Source: Nipponacmea schrenckii
Taxonomy: Eukaryota > Mollusca > Gastropoda > Lottiidae
Direction of reading: 5' to 3'
DNA length: 64,000 nucleotides
Assembly: GCA_030562195.1 (NCBI GenBank)
Contig: CM060202.1
Coordinates: 19,330,317-19,394,316, forward strand
The notes under the pieces are model-generated. The model worked only from the letters and a program-made list of their open reading frames with translations, did no database searches and was not told the DNA's origin. Below are positions 45,932 to 60,900 of the stretch, in pieces. How positions within the stretch are numbered: position 1 is the stretch's first letter; each line of letters begins with the position of its first letter. Both the position numbers and the translations under genes were made by a program.

Positions 45932-48900
45932 ATGGCCAATATTGATAAAGAATCATGGAGTAGTTCTAAAGATGAAACCAGTATAACAAGTGAAAATGGA
46001 CAAGTTCACACCCCTGATGTCTGTGATTTACCAAAAGTTAGATTAAGAACTAGTAAAGCAGACAGTAGTGATACCACACTGGACATAACCTCCAGTATAG
46101 GACCTTTTGAAAAGTCTGCACAGTTTATTGCTAAACCAGAAAATGTAATAGAAGCTCACAGAATCTCTAATAACTATTTGGTAAGTTTAGTGTTTGTAAT
46201 TGTATTATTTTGGGGTACCCCCTAGTTGAGTCATTACAATTGAGGTGAATGTTTTACTATTTGTAGAGATTTTCTTTACCATCTGATAGATCTAGGTATT
46301 ACATTCGTTTCAAGTTGGTTTGCCTTATCTTCATATATATACATATATATATCATAATTGGACAGGTAATACTTATATCAATAAAAAGTAGAGGTGTTCT
46401 AATGACTGGGAAAAATACCAGATGGTCCCACAAGTCCTTAATTAACTCGTAATTAGGCTAATTATGACAGGATTTCCCTCGCTAGGGTTCTACCAAAGGT
46501 ATGTACGTCAAGTCTCAAATGTCGTTGATCTTTTATTTTGATCATCCGGTCTGTTAATTCGGCACATAACCGGACGCTGTGGTTGTTAAGTATGCAAGCA
46601 TGGGTACTTGCCCACATTCCTAAATATTTTCCACAACAACAATGGCATTTTGGTATTCCATTTATTATCTCTAGCAAAAGGCAATAAAACGTTTAAATAT
46701 CACTTTGTAAAAACATTATGAATTAATTTAAATAAGTTTTAACTCACTAATAATAAAATACAAAATCAATTCTTATACACCTTCATTTATATGAGGTCAT
46801 TTGGTCACATGAACAAACATGGAGTCTAAATTTAGCGTTTCAAAGCAGATCAGAGTCAAATGGATTCCACAAGCATTTCTACGTCCACGTCTTTTGAACT
46901 TGAGAATACATGGATTATTCATTAGAAGCCCCAATTAATCAATTAGTAAGCTTACTTTGGCTCTAATTAATGAGGGAAACCAACTTTAAACTTACATCTT
47001 GTAATTTATAAAGTTACAATTCAGTAATGTATGTGTTCAAAACTTTCATTTCGCTTATATTTAAAAAGGGGGTAAAAAACCTATAGGTTAGAAAAGATAT
47101 AGTATTTCATAAGTAAGATTTGCTATGTATAGTTTCAATAGAATTCAAAAGTATGATTTGCTGAGAATTGTTTATAAAACAACTGCCCTTTAAACTCAGT
47201 GTTTCATCATTAAAGAGTCAATATACTGGTAAGTTCAAATAAGGTGATTTAAAGAAATAAATGATATAAGCATGATAAGAGTTATCTATTGTTATGTCAG
47301 GTGTACAAGTCACTGTTTCTCCTTCATCAATCAAATTATTGTTCCCAGCAATGAAACATGCTCTGACCTAGATCTTTTCATGCTGTGTAGTAGAAATCTG
47401 TGTCAAAAAAAAGGCTTCAAAGATAAAAAGATTTCCTTTACATGATGTTACATTACCTACAATAATTCAATTTAAAGCTAAAATTCATAATATATTTTAA
47501 TAAACAGTACCAGATGCTATTTCCAAATAATTTCCTGGTTTTGTACACTAGTATTTATAGCATTGTTTGTTTCTTACTTTCAAACAGTTTGGTTTAAAAA
47601 AATGGAAGAGTCATGTGACAGCTCGACCTCTATCATCAAGGTCAGAAATTGTTCAAGATTTATACTCAGATGATTATAAAATCAAAAATGGTAAGTTATA
47701 AAATAATTTTTATTTCTTAATCTATTATCAATATGGCCTATCTTTATCAGGTCTAATACTGTAACTTAAAATAGATAAATTCCTGATTTAAGAAACACAG
47801 TAATCTGATTGGTTCATGAAACTGATTTTAAAATCAAGTCAGTGATTGACCAATCATAAGTTTTACAGAGTAAGACATTGAAGTCAGATCATTGTTTGAC
47901 CAATTAATGCTTTGAAGCTGACTGACAGATGCAATATCAGTGTTTGTTTCCTATATGGTTCCATGGCCAATATGATAGTTTAGGTACCGGTACAGGTTTG
48001 AGCTATTACTCTGAATACACTGTTAATAAGTAGATACCGATAAGATCATGACAATGAATACTCCTGACTAAAGTAATGAATAGTTGAAATTCAAGTTGCT
48101 AAACTTTTACCCTTCATTGACTGTAGTCTTCATTAAAATCTTGTGCTTCTCTGCACAATAATGATGGTGAATTGAGATTTTGAGAAAATTATATGCCTGC
48201 TTGCAGAATTTTTTTTCCCTTTTCCCTCATTGCTCAGATCATGACCTTATATGTATTTATTATGTCACAAGATGCAAAAAGAACATGCTCTGATAATTTC
48301 CATAGATGTTGCACAATTGTATCTGATCCAATACTGTGATTGATGTTAAAGGGATTGTGAAAAGGTTTTGTAAATTCTTTATGTGTATTTGGACAATGAT
48401 AGCATCAATTTGCACCATTCCAATTTTTTATCAGAGATCTGTAGTTCCTGTAATTCAATTAAAACTAATTAGTTTGACTAAAAACAGTTTCACTATAGCT
48501 AAATATGATTATAATACGTAAGACCCTCTTTATAAGTGATGTCATCAAATACTTAGTTCTAGTGAGCTTACAGGAACCACAGACATATGATCGGAAATTG
48601 TAATTGTGAAAATTGGTGCAATCAATTTTTCCAATACATTTCAAAATTGTAAGAAACTTCTTTAAAATCCCTTTAAATACATATATATAATTGACACCAA
48701 GATTTTGATATGGACAAAATTTTCTTAAAACTTGGTATGCATCTCACCAAGTATTTGTTCTTTTTTCATTAATTTCATTTCATAAAATGTGTCAAATTCT
48801 CCTTGTGACTATAGACTACACATCATGTCAACTTTATAATTTGATATATCAATCACTGTCATATATGAGAATATACTGCATTTAATAGCAGGTGGTTGGT

Positions 48901-51900
48901 GAAATTATAGTAATATAGAAGTAATATAGTTTTTATTTTCAAGGTGGCCTATAATTCCAAACTTATTTCTCATTACAGTGTCAACTATAAGAATATCTAA
49001 TATAATATATGCTATATTTATTGGTTGGTGGTTAGCTTTATTGTATTTAATAGTAGCTGGTTTAATGTTGATTACAATAGTTGGACGACCCTATGCCTAT
49101 TTATGTTGGAATCTTTCAAAATACTTTCTCTGGCCATTTGGCAAATTTGTTCACCAGGTGAGAACATATAGTATTATATATTGTTATGATGCCATTTATT
49201 TCTACTATTTTCTATTTGTACACTTTATATCATTTTTGTAAACTTGTGTTATGAACCTGAGAACATAAAACTGTAAAAAATATTTAAAAATATTGTTAGT
49301 AAATATATGTAAAAACCTCAAACTGGCCTGGATATAAAGAAAATGATCTTCTGACTTAAAAAAGGATTTAAAAAAAAATCCATGCCCTAAGGAGCTTAAA
49401 CTCTTATTTTCCAGATTCACCCTATACCATTACACATCGTAGCCCAAGTCAGCTTCCAGGAGAAAGATAAAAAAGACTTGAATGAAAGATCTACATTACT
49501 TGGTGTTAATGATATTAAAACATCTGAAAAACCACAAAATATACAACAGTCTAAATATTGGGTGAGGGCTTGTTTTAATATGAATAACTGTGAGTTCAAA
49601 AAACAGGTTGTAGATATAAATCCTTGATCGGGCTGATATATCCTAGTAGTGTGGTCCTTGTTAGTACATATACCTCCTTAAAATGATTAAATTTCATTCC
49701 TTTTTTGAATGAAAATCAAAAAGAACTCCAACTTATTGTATCATTTTATAGAATGAAAGTTTAACCATTGTAATCGTTGAGATAATGGGGGTATAAATTG
49801 AATTATTCTTTTTGTCTTTTACAGCGAAGACCACTAACATATTTATGGCTGATATTGGGTATTCCGTTTTTAATTCTTGGACATTCAATAGCATGTTTTT
49901 TAACATGGATGTTTGTGGTGTCTATTCCTATGGCCAAGGTAAGTATCTTATATTAATAGTATTGATTACTTTATTTCTTTAATCACATCTTAGTGAGTGT
50001 CATATACTTATGTTTCTAGATGTAATATATTAGTTTATTTATACTAGATGACTTTGACTGCATTTTCCTGAATACTAGGAATGGACTTGTTAAGAAATGT
50101 TTTTTTTAAATAATTGAGAATGGTAAACGTTTGTTAGTTCATTATTTAGATTTTCTTATTATAGACTTTTGTTTGAGAATAAGTATGTTAATAGTCAAAT
50201 ATTTGTGAAATATCAGTAGTTTGCCTAACAGTTTCAGATAATCAGTAAAAATTTTCCTTATTTATTTACTGATTTATATCTCTATGTTGTTTCAGGTCAA
50301 TTTAAAAGCAATAAGAACAATATTATTTCTACCACCGGAACAAGTCACAGTTCATACAGAAGCCATTGTTGATTTGGTAAGTTAATTTTATAGTCATTGG
50401 AATTGTAGATTGTAACATTGTGGTTAATCGTTGTTATGAAAGCACAGGCATGATAATACAACCTCCAGTGAAAGAGTATTGTTGGTGTAGTTAGTTTAAA
50501 AATTAAAATTATATAAAATAATAAATCAAAAAATAATCATCCATAATCTTGAGAATCTAGAGTGACTGTGTGTTACTGGCAAAATTTCCCTCATTGCACA
50601 CTGCATGTCAATAGATTTTGTTATAATACATAATGTTTATATATTGTAGGATTCCGAGAGATTACACAGTGAGATATTATTATATACCCATCAATCAATG
50701 AATATATATTATTATAAGTTTACTATAGATGGTGTTAATGTTATATTAGTCAGTATCCTTTTATATACAATACAATTTTCATTATGGAAGAAAATATAAG
50801 TATGGAAGGTTTGGGTTAATGTGATAAATGTATCATCATAAGTCAAATGTTAAAATGTGATAATTTTTTACTAAAAGTATGACATTAATTCAATATCAGA
50901 GTTGATTAATCTTCAACTTTTGTGTTAAGTTCAAATGTTTGATTTAAGAATGAAATATGTTCAGAAGTTGAAAGATTATAAAATGTTAAAGGATGAATTT
51001 TGTTCAGGCATTAGAGATTTTCTAGAAATTTAAACAAAAAGTGTGAAGTCATATCTTGAGGGTGAGCTAAAATCAGTACAGGGTAGAGACTGTTCTACAC
51101 CTGTATTGTTAATGGGGTGAACTGAAATCAGTAAAGGGTACAGACCTCAATATCTGTATTATATGTTCATTGAGATTGCAGACATCCCAGAGTTCACTTC
51201 TTGTTGTCATGTCAGCAACATAACAGACACTTTTCTTTGATGCAGACTCAAGCATTTTTGACTTCAAGCCTTGTTGCTAGAGGTAAGCCATCAATTTATG
51301 TCACTAATTTTTAGCAATATATATTTCATGAATAGGAAATATTCATTTAGCCTTATTTGATTCTTAATTGTAATATAATGTGTTAATTGAAAATATCTAT
51401 TTGAAATCTGGACATTTGTGTTAGAACCCTCTATTTTATACCCTTTGTCTTCCAGTGTATGGTTTTTAATTTGAATGAGTGATATCCTAGCATGTAATTA
51501 TAAGCAAAGATTCAGAATAAGAATAGGTAAGAATCTGAAAGGCAACTATGTGAATGCAGTCACCTACAAGAAGTATAGGAATGCCAAATAGAGCTTAGAT
51601 CCCAGTTTTTTTGCACATTAAACATACCAGTTACCTGTGTCCTGGACTTTTAAAAAATAAAAAGATCTTTTTATCTTACAGCTATACATCATAAAGAGGG
51701 CTCATCTAGGAACCTAAAGAAATTCAGTTGTATTCTGAGGTAGGTGAAAATTTAGATTTAAGAAAATTTCTATGGTTGTTATATATATATAAAATGTATG
51801 TTGCTAATTAGGAACTAGGTAAATGCAAACAGTATAATAATTTGTAGGAATTGCAGAGTATGATTTCGACAATAGTAAATTTATGATAAATACTGGATTA

Positions 51901-54900
51901 GAATTAAAGGCGCATATGATAATTGAATAAATTTGATCATTGTAATAAACTAAAAGATTGATAATTTAGTAATGTGGGATCTGTGTTATATATATACGTC
52001 AATGATAATGTTATAATATATAGCAATAAAACTGAAGGAATGATAATGTTATAATATATGATATAAATAAAACTGAAGGAATGATAATGTTATAATATAT
52101 AGTAATAAAACTGAAGGAATGATAATGTTATAATATATGGTAAAAAAACTGAAGGAATGATAATGTTATAATATATGGTAATAAAACTGTAGGAATGATA
52201 ATGTTATAATATATGATAGAAATAAAACTGAAGGAATGATAATGTTATAATATATGATAAAATAAAACTGAAGGAATGATAATGTTATAATATATAGTAA
52301 TAAAACTGAAGGAATGATAATGTTATAATATATGGTAAATAAAACTGAAGGAATGATAATGTTATAATATATGATATAAATAAAACTGTAGGAATGATAA
52401 TGTTATAATATATAAAAAAAACTGAGGAATGATAATGTTATAATATATGTAAAAAAAACTGAAGGAATGATAATGTTATATATATAAATAAAACTGAAGG
52501 AATGATAATGTTATAATATATGGTAATAAAACTGAAGGAATGATAATGTTATAATATATGATAGAAATAAAACTGAAGGAATGATAATGTTATAATATAT
52601 AGCAATAAAACTGAAGGAATGATAATGTTATAATATATGATAGAAATAAAACTGAAGGAATGATAATGTTATAATATATGATAGAAATAAAACTGAAGGA
52701 ATGATAATGTTATAATATATGATAGAAATAAAACTGAAGGAATGATAATGTTATAATATATGATAGAAATAAAACTGAAGGAATGATAATGTTATAATAT
52801 ATGATCAAAATAAAACTTGAAAAACTAAATAGGAAATTAGAATCAATAGTAAGCGGGTAATGATATTGGTTGTTACATTCTGTTAATTACAAATCTTCTT
52901 CCCATTCTTAACGGGATCTTCCCATGGTTACAATATAAGATCCTATCCACTAGAAAGATAAAAAGCATAATCTCTCCAAAAGCATTACAGGGCTCCTTGT
53001 AAAACTTCCTAGGAATCGGAATACTTGAATCTGAGAATCTTTTGGGTTTATTTATGCTGCCTGTTGAACTTTTCAGTAAATGTGTGAATGTGTTTTAAAC
53101 AAGTCAAACCTTAAAAATCTTATTTGTTTGAAGAGAAAAGATGACTTCTTTAGGTTATAAGGGAAGTCTGGCCAAATTTTCTCTTCCCAATTCAAGTCTT
53201 TCCTCCACTGTGGCTATAATCTGATGAGCTGTGTATCATATAAGATGTAAAGAATGAATGTTTAAAGCTCTCAGATTTATAAAGGTTGATTTTATGTGGA
53301 CAATATTTTAGTCACGCAACATGAAATCAACTTCAAGTATGAGTGTATTTCCAAGTTCAACAGGGGCTTTGATTATGAATACAACTTCTTTAGGATAAGG
53401 GGAGTTGTCTAAAACTAAATTTTGGCTTTAACTGGACAAATTTCAGTCTTATATATTAGGAATTCTTCCTCTGTAGGAATGGCTATGAGATTGATGATGT
53501 TGTTTTTTACTAAACTGGATAGGGAACGGCGGCCTGCATGACAGCTGAAGGCAAGCATGTGGTAGGTGTGGGGGCCACTATTACTGCAGGGCGGCTCTGA
53601 GTAGGTGTGGTCATGAAGTCCTACGGTCGCAAATTAGATCATCAAAAAATCAAATGACATTCTATATTTTTTACCTTGCTTCAGGGGGATTAAATCTAGA
53701 CTAGTGCCAGATATTTTTCTAAATTATTCTCAGATTTCATGTGTTCAATGGATAAAGAAGGTTTGTGTTGGACAGGTTCTGCGTCTATTGGTTGATATAC
53801 TAAACTCTGACCCTGGAATAAAGATTCACACAGTGTAGTATAAATACTGTTCAGAGTAGAGAGGGTACATAGAGTAAAGTTAAGAGAATGAAATTTTTTA
53901 AAATCTTGAATTTGTGCATTGATTGACAGCAATACTAGTTAAAATAAATCTAATATATTTAGAAATCTGTCGGTAAAAGAAAAAAAGTAAAAAAAAAAGA
54001 ATGAATAAATTTAATTGAACTAAAAGTTAGGATATTGATAAGAATTGCTATAGGTAAACAATTTAAAATAGTTAAAAAGAAATAAAAAAGAAAAACTATA
54101 TTTTACAGAGAAAACAACTAAGATTCTCAATTAAGAATTCTTTCTACCAGCCGGTCCATTGCCAAACCTCCTAGCATTGTTCTCTTCTCGATTGTCAGTA
54201 CCCATTGACAGTGTTTGCTATAGAACTTCCAAAAAATATTATGGTCAGAATTTGAGTACTATATTTTGCATATACAATTCACAGCTTACAGGAATTTATT
54301 TTGTTGTCATTTGTCAATTTTATACTGCTTTATGTATTTTGAATAAGTATGCCTTATTTAAATTGAACTATTTGATATTTATATGGATACCATCAATACC
54401 ATTACTGCTTCCCACTACTGTTTAGTGAGTTTGCTTTAAGTTTTTATGTTCTACTGTATATCAGAAACAGTTATCAACAGAATGAGATTAGCTTTTCTCT
54501 TTCAAATGAGTTTTATTATTTAATATATATACCTGTTTGTATTCTGTTTCAATCTTATGGTAGTAAGAAATCATATTTATCCCTTATCTGTTTTTTTTTT
54601 AATGAAGCTTGTGTTTCACAAGTTATGAACTTCAAATGGTCAGAAATAACCAAAGAATATTTTTGACTTGACCAAACTTTCTCTTCAATTCACTTTGATA
54701 TCTTTCAAATTTCATAAATTTAAGGTTTTTTTTAACCAGAAATATTGATTCTGTGGTACATCTATTTAATTTTTATTAATGATTTGAATTGTTTTGAAAC
54801 CCTGTTTTGATTAGAACATCTGCTTCAAATCTCCTGTCATTTTTTGATGATCGATATTACAACCACAATGTTTTTTTTATTAAATTGATCCAAACTACTT

Positions 54901-57900
54901 GATTACTTCTAAATTTCACTTTGATGGTTTCAATAGACTGCAATTATTGATTCTGCGGTCCAATAGAACCATTTTTACACATTTCTTGTTTTACATAAAA
55001 ATTTGCATAATCTAATGATAAAATTGATCACAAATTATTTCATAAATATAAAATGTGTTGATTAACCCTTCTGGATCAAGTTATTGGTATTTTTTTAATT
55101 TTGGTATAATCTAGAATGGTTACATTTCAAATATTTCATTGGAATATACTTCCATTTTATGCTTCTATGGTCAGTAAAATTTAGGAATTTATATGGGAAT
55201 GATTTTTCTATTCCTCTTCATACTTTCACATTAATCCTCTACACTCTACACCTAACCTTAACACACTTACACATAGATTCCTAAATTCTATAAACCATAG
55301 AAATATCAAAAACTTTAAAACTTTGCGATTAATGCTTAGCAGTATTTTGAAATTGATAACCAATTTAGATTGTTCTAAATTCAATTTTACCGTGACTAGA
55401 ATCTACCTTTAGACGAAATTTGCTAATTGGTTTAATCTGACATATTGAATTAGTGTAACCACCCATTTTTCTAAATATATTATCTTCTTTTGAATTTTTA
55501 TAGAATTGTTATAAAAAATTGAAGCCTGATTTTGAAGAAAATTATTATTTTTTTAAAAAAAAATATATATTTAAGTTTTGTAGGTCTATTAATTTAATTT
55601 AAAATGATTTTAAATTTTTTATTTTAGGCCAATTGATTGATTCAATTACAAATTTGGTATATAAAAGATGAAATATAATATAAAAGAACATTGTGAACAT
55701 AGTGGAGCTCCAATACAAGCGGTAGGGTATTGATAGTATATTTTATAAATGATTAACACTTGTTTTGTTTTATATTTGTAGATATGATACCAGAAGAAAG
55801 TTGTAGAAAGATTGAGATGAAACAACATTTAAACATATAAGGAAGGAAGAATCATCGATGTAGTAGCCTGAATGTATTATTATTGTGTATATTTTAGAAT
55901 TAAAAAGATATGAATTGTGTTGTTTTCAATCAACAATAATTGAAATTTCTGCTGTCTATATAAAGAAATTTCAAATGTCAGTAGGAAATCCTACTGAAAT
56001 AATGTATACATTTGTATACACAAAATTCATTTGCACATGACTCTGGTACCAAATGAACCTGTTGAAGACAGTTCATAATTTTGCATTTAGAGCAAGTTTT
56101 AGTTAAAAGGTTACACATAAACATAAAACTCCTGTTAGGCTCTTGAACTTGACTAATTTCATAATACTAGAGCATGGCTCATTACACAGTTCTTAACACT
56201 GTCCATTGCTTCAATACAGAGGATCTTTAAAACCACTGCCAAGAGAACAGTTATAAAAATTGGCAAGAGTCCTTAGGTTGTACCAGTTGTATGGCATAGT
56301 TTTATGTCACTGGAATAAGCACGTATAATATTTCAATCACTCAATATTTACATGCCAATTTCACCCTTGTGAAGCTTGCTCACAAAGCAGAAGGTCCAGG
56401 GTTCAATCCCTACAAAGGCTGAGATGACCTTTTGAATTTTTCAGTCCGGTTTTCCCTTATCAGTGATGCAAGTCTGAGGGACTGGCATGGAAAAAGCGTC
56501 AAGTCGTTCTGATGGGATAATAAACCGAGGCCTCGTGTTTTACAGACTGTGCACCTTAAATAATCCTTGACAGTAGGCTAATGCCGCTGTCCTGGCAAAA
56601 TTTTCCTCGTTGCAAACTGCATGGTGTTGCCTGTCTTCATTAGCCCTTAAGGTGCAGAAGAGTAGGACGTAAAACTCCATTCAATTCATTTATTTTTTTA
56701 AACAGTAGATATTTATGTAATGTTATACCTTAACTTCTGACTAGATTTGTTAGTGTTTGTGTTTTTATCTATTGTTTTGGGATATTCTGATGAAGATAAT
56801 CAAATTACCAATGGTGTAACGGTACGTTAGAAATTATTTTCTATTGATATTTAGTAGTATTATTATACTAATTGGAATGAGCTAATTCTCACTAAACATA
56901 AAGAACAGAAACACAGTCAAGTAAAGATCTCATATCCCATAAGGTGCTGTGTAGCAAGAAATAGATTTCCCCTGTCAGTGCGGCTATGGGCTGTGCACAT
57001 TAGAGATCCCTTGACAGTTAGAAATCACAAAAAGAGTAGGCTAATTTCGCTGTCCTGGCAAAATTTCCCTCATTGCACTATACATGGCAATGCAGGTCTT
57101 CATTAGCCCATTAAATGCAGAATACTTGTCATTATCTGAAGATAGAAACAAGAAATAGATAATAGTAGAACTGACCTTCATTAGTACAGATATTTATAAA
57201 TAAGAATACTAAAATTGTTCTTTAACCTTTCATGTAATTATTAATCTATTTTCAGAAATGTATATTAGCTATTCTAGCCATTATACCATTAACCTATTAT
57301 ATTGGTCTCTCCATAACTAGGTAAACCTTGAACAACTTTTTAATAAATTGATTTGTATGATTATCAATATAATGTGTTTAAAACAGAAATTAAAAGATTG
57401 TCATTATAGATGAAACAATCCAATTCTTTGATTTTTTCTTCAAAACAGTCATGAAACACCAAAATAAAGGGACATAATTCATGAAAAATGGGTTTAGGAA
57501 GTGCAAGAGCTGAGTACACTGTCTTAAACACACTGCTACTAGGAATTAGGTGGACCAGATATGTATATTTGGACATATCTGCCTAATCTTTATCAAAATC
57601 ATCTTCCTTATTTTCTTTTTTCAGTATCTCAGCTCAAAGTAGTTTTGCTGTGGGAGCTATACTGAATGCTACATTTGGGTCTATAGTAGAGATTATATTG
57701 TTTGTAATAGTATTAAAGAAAGGAGTTGAAACAGATAAAGATTGTTATCAAGAACTAGTCAAATCTTCCTTAGCAGGTTGGTTTCACTAGGCTTTCATGT
57801 TTTTAAATTATATTTATTCATATAAATAGTAAGAGTAAGATTTGGGTTTTCAAGTGACTGGTATTGAACCAAAGCTCAATGTTTTAATTTGGAAACCAAT

Positions 57901-60900
57901 ATTATCCCCAGTCTAGGTACAATATCAACCTGTTTAGATTTCATTATAGATTTTTTAATTTTCAGGAACTATTTTAGCCAGTATTCTATTTATTCCTGTA
58001 AGTATAAGAAAGAGTGTTTACCTTATTCTCTGATAAATGCATTTACTTATTGCTACACTTCCAAGTATCCTGGAAGTATTTATTGCCTGATATGAGTTAT
58101 TTGTCTGAGATTGTTAATGGGTTACTTCTCATACAGCTAAAAGTATACATGTTGTTCATCAAATGTATGACAATCGTATACAAACCACACTCCTATTCAT
58201 CATACTTTCTTGAGGCAATGGTATTATTAGTGAGGGGAATTATATATTCATAGGCTCATAGCCAAATGTTGTCCAATCAAAATTAGCCTTAGAAGATTAT
58301 AGACGCTTTTTCCTAATTATCACACTTACAAATGGAAGTGCAGTAGGCTTAGTTTAAAACAGGTTAACAAGACCACATCAAAACCTGTATACAATGATGT
58401 ATGAGGTACCTCCTTCATTAAAATGCAATTGAATATAAATGTGTTATAGATAACTAAGTTAATATATATTGATGTATTTACCCTAGGGAGTATGTATGGT
58501 AGTGGGTGGTATTAAATTTCGAACCCAGAATTTTAACCCGAGATCAGCATCAGTTAGTGCTGCCTTGTTGTTTGTTTCTATAGTTGGTAAGTATTATTAT
58601 TGATATACTCATTGTCATATCTAACATGTAAATAATAGTGGTGTCCTGTGCATAGATAGTACCCCCCGCCCCCCTACATTCCTACATTTATCAGTCAGTT
58701 CTTGGATTCATACCTTTAATGAGGCATAGCAAAATTTGTTCTAGCAAAATCACAGATATTGCAGGAGATGCAATAAATATAGAACATGAATAATAAATTG
58801 AACTGAAACTCCTGTAAACCAGCAGCCCACACAAATAAAGCCAGTTTCAAGGGGAAGCTAGTTTAGAAACGATGTGTTTTAGAGAAGGACGAAAAAAAAA
58901 TGTGATCATGAACTACTGAAAAAGATGGCATTTAGCTGAAACATTCGATGACAGGACAGTAGTGTATATTTTAAATTGTTTTGGGGAATTTGTAATATAA
59001 TTTAATAATATTTATATATTAAAGGTATATTTGCTCCGACTATATTCTCTAAGATATATGGTGATTTAACATGTAATCGGTGTGAGTATATGAATCAAAC
59101 AGATGTTAATAGTACTTCCAACGCTACTGTTGGTTTTAAATGTGATGATTGTAAACAATCTCTGGTAGGTTTTAAACTCAAATTTTTAATCCTTAACCTC
59201 TTGATGTTATCATCTGTTTCCTTTACTCAATTATGTGCAGAGGAGTATGGAGTAAAACTCCATTTCATTTCTTGATGACGTTGTGAATCATGTTAATATT
59301 GCAAAGTGTTAGTTTTTGATACAAAATTAATAAAAGATAAACTTTGCATTTACCAGTGCAGCGCATGTGCATGACACCATCAAGCAGAAATTAAGAGATG
59401 ATTTTCTATCAGGGTGTTTGCTTAATTATAAATAAATGATTCACAAAAAATTTTGTTGATTAAGATCTTTAACAATCTTCGTCTGTTTTTTTAACCATTA
59501 TAATCAACAGATTTGTAAAACTCCATATTTATATGTCAATTATATTTCCTGTTACTTTCAGTTTGGTTTGGATGGAGATAAAACATTATATGAGAAACAT
59601 ATAGAACCACTGATCTATGTTTGTGCAGTAGTTTTACCAGTATCGTATATAGTGGGTTTAATATTCACCTTAAAAACACATTCCTCAGATATCTATGATG
59701 CTTTTAATGAACAACTTAAAGCCACATCCACAGCTTTTGATGGTATGTTAAAAGTATTCTCTTGACTTTAAATAAATAATAAACAAATCTTATAAATTGA
59801 ATTAAAATTTGAAGAGACTGAAATTCAGCTTTTGAAAATCTAACCCTCAAAGTGCTCTAGATATATTAAAAGAAAAGTCATATTAGATCTACTTATTCCC
59901 CTGAAGTTGTTTTTTGAAGATTATTTTTGTTATTGTAGAATCTGCTCAATGGTCGAGATTGAAGAGTACTATTATACTATTATTCTGTGCAGTATTAATA
60001 GCATTATGTGCTGATTTAGTAACTAATAATCTACAACCATTGTTAGAGAGTACAGGAGTATCAGAGGTATGATATTACCAATTTTTTCTCATTAATAAAA
60101 TGTTTATATTATAAAGACCCATTGCCCTCAAGCATAAATTTTTTTTGTGAAATTCTGTAATTTTAGATATTCTCATGTAGATGCATTGGGCAAGATCAGA
60201 ATTTACTAAGATAAGAAGAATACTACTTACAAAAATGTATTTCTAATATTGAATTGAAATTTTACTTTTTATACTTCCTCACATGAAATGTAGGGCGTAT
60301 ATTGTGATAATTTCAGTCTGTTGTTGTGTCAATGTTAGCTTGTCCTGTTACCACATTTGCTTGTGCTCCTCTTTTTAGACTACAAAATTAATTGGATCTT
60401 TTATGAGTTTTTTGGAGTTCATGACATCACAAAGAGGAATATTGATTTTTGGTGATGAGCTGATAATTTTTAGGGAGATACAGTGTCTGACTTGAGAGAT
60501 TTCAAAAAATGTGTAAAATTCTTGTGCTCATCTACAGACTACAGTTTGATTGGATTGTTTTGTAATTTATGGTATTAGTTCATGCATCACAAAGAGGTTA
60601 AATCACTGTATGTAATTAATAATTAGCAGAAATACAGTATCCGATTATCAATTTTAAAAATGAGAATAACAGTATTGTGCTGATCTACAAACTACAGTTT
60701 TGATTTTCATTTTATAAGTACCTTCTAAAAATTTAATTTTAATTTATATTTAGTAAGATTTCATGGTACCCAAAGAAATTTTTTCCATTATCTGTAAAAC
60801 GAAGGTGAAATTTTTGCCATTATCTGATAAGCCTGGGAGGGCATTTTATAACACTTAAATTTTAAAAATATTTTTCATATATTTGATAATTACAGTATTT

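Larger units (their letters stand above)
50753..56744 (+). other. CAX intron 7 (6 kb)
   Basis: The longest intron of the gene. It contains the minisatellite at 52009-52806, a minus-strand coding-like frame at 53696-53935, an AT-rich stretch with little else at 54430-56340, and a nearly full-length SINE (56345-56695) about 50 bp before the exon 8 acceptor. Confidence 0.7.

Noticed and set aside
46462..46677. 71-codon minus-strand frame with CHCCCGKYLG
   Set aside because: No family resemblance, no splice context, and it lies in an intron of the CAX gene; possibly an old transposon piece.
54125..54205. Minus-strand short frame MGTDNREENNARRFGNGPAG..
   Set aside because: It looks somewhat protein-like but is only about 25 codons, without a supporting neighbour exon or recognised family.
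56375..56410. Possible tRNA gene with GGTTCAATCCC box
   Set aside because: No acceptor stem or anticodon arm closes around it; it is the head of a SINE whose body follows.
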